From NCBI GenBank assembly GCA_965243325.1, contig CBDEUQ010000003.1:3162001-3226000 (forward strand): a stretch of DNA of 64,000 nucleotides. The letters are read 5' to 3'. Shown here in pieces: positions 61,274-64,000 of this stretch. Every line of letters begins with the position of its first letter. The first letter of the stretch is position 1. The translations under genes and the position numbers were made by a program. The notes under the pieces were generated by a model, which worked only from the letters and a program-made list of their open reading frames with translations, did not search any database and had not been told where the DNA came from. Source of the DNA: JANQOH01 sp965243325 (GTDB lineage: Bacteria > Pseudomonadota > Alphaproteobacteria > UBA7887).

Positions 61274-62416
61274 TCAGCCGCGGGGCAGGAGCCGCATCCA
61301 GCGGGCGCCGTCGACGGCCTTCGGATCGTCGGCGATGAGGATCTGGTTCCGCCCGTTGACGTAGAACGCGCGCCCGCCCGCGTCCGCGGGCACGTCGAAC
61401 ACCGCGCCGTCCCACGGGTTCACCATCGCGCGCCGGTCGCGGATCCAGGGAATGCGGGCGCCGTCGGCAGGTCCGATGAGCGCCGCGCTCGCCGCCGGCA
61501 CCGCGTCGATTTGCTCGCTGACGAAATCCGCCGCGCCCGAGTTGCGCTCGTGGACGCGCACGAGGTCGCTGTCCGTCCGCGACCTGATGCGGCGGATCGC
61601 CTGCGCGACGGCGTCCGTCCAGCGCTGGTTGTAGACCGTCGAGGCGAGCATGAAGCCGAACGTCGGCGCGAGCGCCTCGAACTCCTCCTCCGGCGCGTGC
61701 CACGACACCACCTTGTCGGTGAAGCTGCTGCTCTGCGCGACCGTGCCGCCGCCCGGGCGGGGCAGGGAAATCTCGGTGACGGCGAGCGACACGAACACGC
61801 GCTCGCGGATCGGGCGTCCGTCCGCGGTGTAGCCGATGTCGAAGATGCCGGCGTCGCCGTACACGCGGGCCTCGCCGCCCGCCTCGCGGAGGCGGTCGAA
61901 TGCGGCGGCGCCGATCTCCCCCGCCAGCCGGGCCTCGATCGCGTCGGCGATCGCCGTCAGCCGGCGGGCCGAGAGGATGCGCGCATCGGCGCGGTCCTTG
62001 CGGTAGACGCCGAGGAACACCTCGTCGAGCCAGGCCTGCACCCCGAACGACTCGCCGGGCGCGAGACATCCCACCGCGTCCGGCGATGCCGCGCGTTCGT
62101 GCTGCCGGCTTGCGGCCGGCTCGCTCGACCACGCCCTCATGACCCCTGGCATGAGGTGGTATCCCGCCAGTCCGTCCGCGCGCAGGGTGCTGAACACCAC
62201 CGATGCCGGCATGGCGACGCACGCGGGATTGGCCGTCCACCTGACGCCGCCGCGGCTGTGCCATTCGCTCGGCGCGCGCACGGTGAGCGCGGTGACGCCG
62301 GGCGCGAAACCGCCGGTGTCGCGAATCGCGATGGCGTCGAAAACGGTCCCCGGATCGCCCGCCGCCGCCGCCGCCCACAGGCAGAGCGCCGCGGCGGCCG
62401 GCGCGCCGCGGCGCAT
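61274..62416 (-). CDS. Secreted protein of unknown function
   Basis: 380 residues from ATG 62416 (TGATG with the cupin gene stop). Signal peptide AAAALCLWAAAAAGDPG. The mature protein has no domain I know; ADGRPIRERVFVSLAVTEIS, SSSFTDKVVSWHAPEEEFEA, LASTVYNQRWTDAVAQAIRR and WDGAVFDVPADAGGRAFYVN suggest a mixed fold of about 350 residues. Cotranslated with the cupin protein. Confidence 0.75.
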   Translation of the reverse strand: MRRGAPAAAALCLWAAAAAGDPGTVFDAIAIRDTGGFAPGVTALTVRAPSEWHSRGGVRWTANPACVAMPASVVFSTLRADGLAGYHLMPGVMRAWSSEPAASRQHERAASPDAVGCLAPGESFGVQAWLDEVFLGVYRKDRADARILSARRLTAIADAIEARLAGEIGAAAFDRLREAGGEARVYGDAGIFDIGYTADGRPIRERVFVSLAVTEISLPRPGGGTVAQSSSFTDKVVSWHAPEEEFEALAPTFGFMLASTVYNQRWTDAVAQAIRRIRSRTDSDLVRVHERNSGAADFVSEQIDAVPAASAALIGPADGARIPWIRDRRAMVNPWDGAVFDVPADAGGRAFYVNGRNQILIADDPKAVDGARWMRLLPRG

Positions 62417-63591
62417 CACGCGGCGCCGTCGGCGTAGCGGAAGTCCATGGTGCGGCAGTGATAGTGGTAGCCGCCGTCCTGCGCGATCAGCCAGTGCGCC
62501 CACTCGTCGCTCTCGTTGCAGTGGGCGTGCACCGCGCCGGGTGGCGTCACGATCGTCCCCCACGGCTCCCAGTCGGCCCGCTCGCCGTCGACGATCGAAC
62601 AGCACTGCGGGCCGTGGATCGCCAGCGAGACGGCGACCGAATTGTGGCGGTGCGGAATCTGCATGCCGCCCGGGGGCAGCTGGTTCATCGCGAACGTCAG
62701 CCCCGGTGCGACGTTGCGGCGGTGTTCCTGCGCCGCGGAGGCGAAAATGACGGCGATTCCCGGCGTCCGCGTCCCCGCGAGCTTGGGCCGGATCGCGGTC
62801 ATGCGCCGGGCGATCTCGGCTGCGGGAAAGCGTACGGCCTGGACCGGCGAACGGTCTGGTGGCGGCGGCGCGAGGCCGTCGAGCGCCAGCGCCGGGGCGT
62901 TGGTGACCGCCCACAGCACGCTGTCCTCGCCCGCCGCGGCGCGGTGCTCCGTCGGCCCGCCGCCGGGCAGGGCGAAGGCGTCTCCGGCCGCCCAGGGAAC
63001 GACGTCGCCGCCCGTGCGGCTCTCGCCGGCGCCTCGGATCGCGAAGTAGAGTTCCGTGCCCGCACGCGAGTCGAAGGGCAGGCGCTCGCCCGCCGCGATG
63101 CGCAGGTAGGAGGCGAGCACCAGCGGGGTCGTGGCGGGGAAATCGAGCGCCATCTCCGCGCTCTGGTCGACTTCGATGACGGCGCTGCCCGTCGCCGCGT
63201 CGAACGCGCGGTCGCGTTCGGCTGTGAACTGGCGGCATGGCACGGGCGGATTCGTCACGTTGAAGGCGACCGACGAATCGAAATAGCGCGCCCGCGCGGC
63301 GTAGGACCCGTCCGCCGCGGCGCCCGCCCGGCGGGCGACCAGGAAGCGCACGCCCTCCGGCCCCACTCGCTCGGCGTGCGGCACGCCGGCGTCCAGCGAG
63401 AAGCGGTCGCCGGCGGCGCAGGCGACCGTGCGGCTGTCGACCGACACGGACATCGCGCCGTCGACCACCAGCAGCGCGGCGGCGAAGTCGTGGGTGTGCG
63501 ATTCGTTGACCGTGCCCGGCGGCCACTCGACCTCGGAAATGTCGCCGTAGCCGCGTTGTGCAACGTCGGCGCGAAAGGTTTCCACATCCAT
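62416..63591 (-). CDS. Double-cupin protein
   Basis: 391 residues from ATG 63591. An N-terminal cupin (about 15-85: WPPGTVNESHTHDFAAALLV, CAAGDRFSLDAGVPHAE) gives the H-x-H..E..H metal set, followed by a longer bicupin of gentisate/hydroxynaphthoate dioxygenase type (GERLPFDSRAGTELYFAIRG; GGMQIPHRHNSVAVSLAIHG; PPGAVHAHCNESDEWAHWLI). It may bind iron and oxidise an aromatic acid, or act as a sensor. The combination in one chain is unusual to me. Confidence 0.78.
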   Translation of the reverse strand: MDVETFRADVAQRGYGDISEVEWPPGTVNESHTHDFAAALLVVDGAMSVSVDSRTVACAAGDRFSLDAGVPHAERVGPEGVRFLVARRAGAAADGSYAARARYFDSSVAFNVTNPPVPCRQFTAERDRAFDAATGSAVIEVDQSAEMALDFPATTPLVLASYLRIAAGERLPFDSRAGTELYFAIRGAGESRTGGDVVPWAAGDAFALPGGGPTEHRAAAGEDSVLWAVTNAPALALDGLAPPPPDRSPVQAVRFPAAEIARRMTAIRPKLAGTRTPGIAVIFASAAQEHRRNVAPGLTFAMNQLPPGGMQIPHRHNSVAVSLAIHGPQCCSIVDGERADWEPWGTIVTPPGAVHAHCNESDEWAHWLIAQDGGYHYHCRTMDFRYADGAA

Positions 63592-63727
63592 GTTCCGACG
63601 CCCCCGCGAGCCTGTTCCGGGGCGATTACAACGCAGTTGCCCGAGGCGCACAAGGCCGGCCTTGCGCCGCTCGGAGCGGCGGCATAAACAGGGTCCGCGG
63701 TACGGATGGGGTTGCGGGGAGCGTTGC

Positions 63728-64000
63728 ATGGCGTCGTTGACATCGGTGCGGCTCGAGAACCGCGGCGTCATCGTCGCCGAGGGCACGGACACGGAGAACT
63801 TCCTTCAGGGCCTGGTGTCCAACGACATCCGCCGGCTGGGGGTCGACAACGCGCTCTACGCCGGGCTGCTGACTCCTCAGGGCAAGTATCTGCACGACTT
63901 CTTCCTCATCCGCCTCGGGCGCACGGTGGCGATCGAGTGCGAGCGCTCCCGCCTCGCCGACCTGATGCGGCGGCTCGTCGCCTACCGGCTGCGCGCCCGG
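63728..64000 (+). CDS. ygfZ: YgfZ/GcvT-fold folate-binding protein (3' truncated by window)
   Basis: First 91 residues only. VRLENRGVIVAEGTDTENFL, QGLVSNDIRRL, YAGLLTPQGKYLHDFFLIRL and ERSRLADLMRRLVAYRLRAR match YgfZ (IbaG-independent Fe-S assembly factor, IscA pathway) from its start. The K-G-C signature would lie outside the window. No partner gene visible. Confidence 0.88.
   Translation, partial: MASLTSVRLENRGVIVAEGTDTENFLQGLVSNDIRRLGVDNALYAGLLTPQGKYLHDFFLIRLGRTVAIECERSRLADLMRRLVAYRLRAR

Noticed and set aside
1..64000. CRISPR array, tRNA or rRNA genes
   Set aside because: No regularly spaced repeats and no tRNA- or rRNA-like conserved stretch were seen on reading; a tRNA scan was not possible.

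Overview
High-GC (by eye roughly 65-70 %) proteobacterial chromosome segment, most likely from an alphaproteobacterium: short PutA without a DNA-binding N-terminus, class II DAHP synthase, GcdH, YgfZ and alphaproteobacterial-type insertion sequences all fit. A host-associated or slowly decaying genome is an inference from the number of broken genes. No rRNA, tRNA or CRISPR array was seen.

Layout. 1-4.3 kb: tail of a DUF3427 helicase, then putA. 4.3-10.3 kb: accessory stretch of lower GC with an IS21-like end lacking a transposase, an unknown protein convergent with an OLD-family ATPase/TOPRIM nuclease, a FitAB pair with a nonsense-mutated toxin, a HicB-like remnant and a Fic/antitoxin pair. 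10.7-14.6 kb: lipoprotein, amidase, peptide deformylase and HyuA on the minus strand. 14.7-20.5 kb: a taurine-type ABC substrate-binding protein gene lies in two pieces; between them sits a lower-GC operon (NERD-helicase, unknown 329-aa protein, RecQ-like helicase, start of a fourth gene) that ends in an IS630 remnant. This is the best candidate for an undescribed, defence-like system. 20.5-23.9 kb: pncB, an atypical SDR and class II DAHP synthase in one minus-strand run. 23.9-31.1 kb: decayed toxin-antitoxin genes, duplicated fragments, an NYN-domain protein and an AT-richer island of membrane and lipoproteins with mobile-element-like regulators; its right edge cuts a vapC after about eight codons. 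31.2-33.7 kb: a MotA/TolQ-type trio. 34-39.4 kb: an internally deleted DEAD-box helicase, dihydroorotase, a secreted protein, GcdH and a DehI-like protein. 39.6-43.6 kb: a Cache-domain autotransporter gene cut in two by an IS110-family element. 43.8-51.2 kb: acyl-CoA ligase, CmcJ-like protein and a GH15-otsA-otsB-glk operon. 51.3-60.3 kb: small proteins, YedK, HigBA, VapBC, a DDE transposase, a HigB remnant, an AAA/DUF4143 protein, an intact FitAB and a DNA methyltransferase fragment. 60.4-64 kb: DUF4198 protein, a secreted protein, a double-cupin protein and the start of ygfZ.

How it fits together. Housekeeping operons use tight ATGA/GTGA/TGATG stop-start overlaps. The accessory DNA is dominated by toxin-antitoxin loci: about ten are visible, and most have lost the toxin, through a nonsense codon, frameshift, internal deletion or loss of the first catalytic Asp of the PIN domain (Asp to Gly in two separate VapC genes). 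The antitoxins are mostly intact. The pattern suggests an accretion zone where mobile and defence modules insert and then decay. Starts, family names and functions are read from sequence alone, without database searches.
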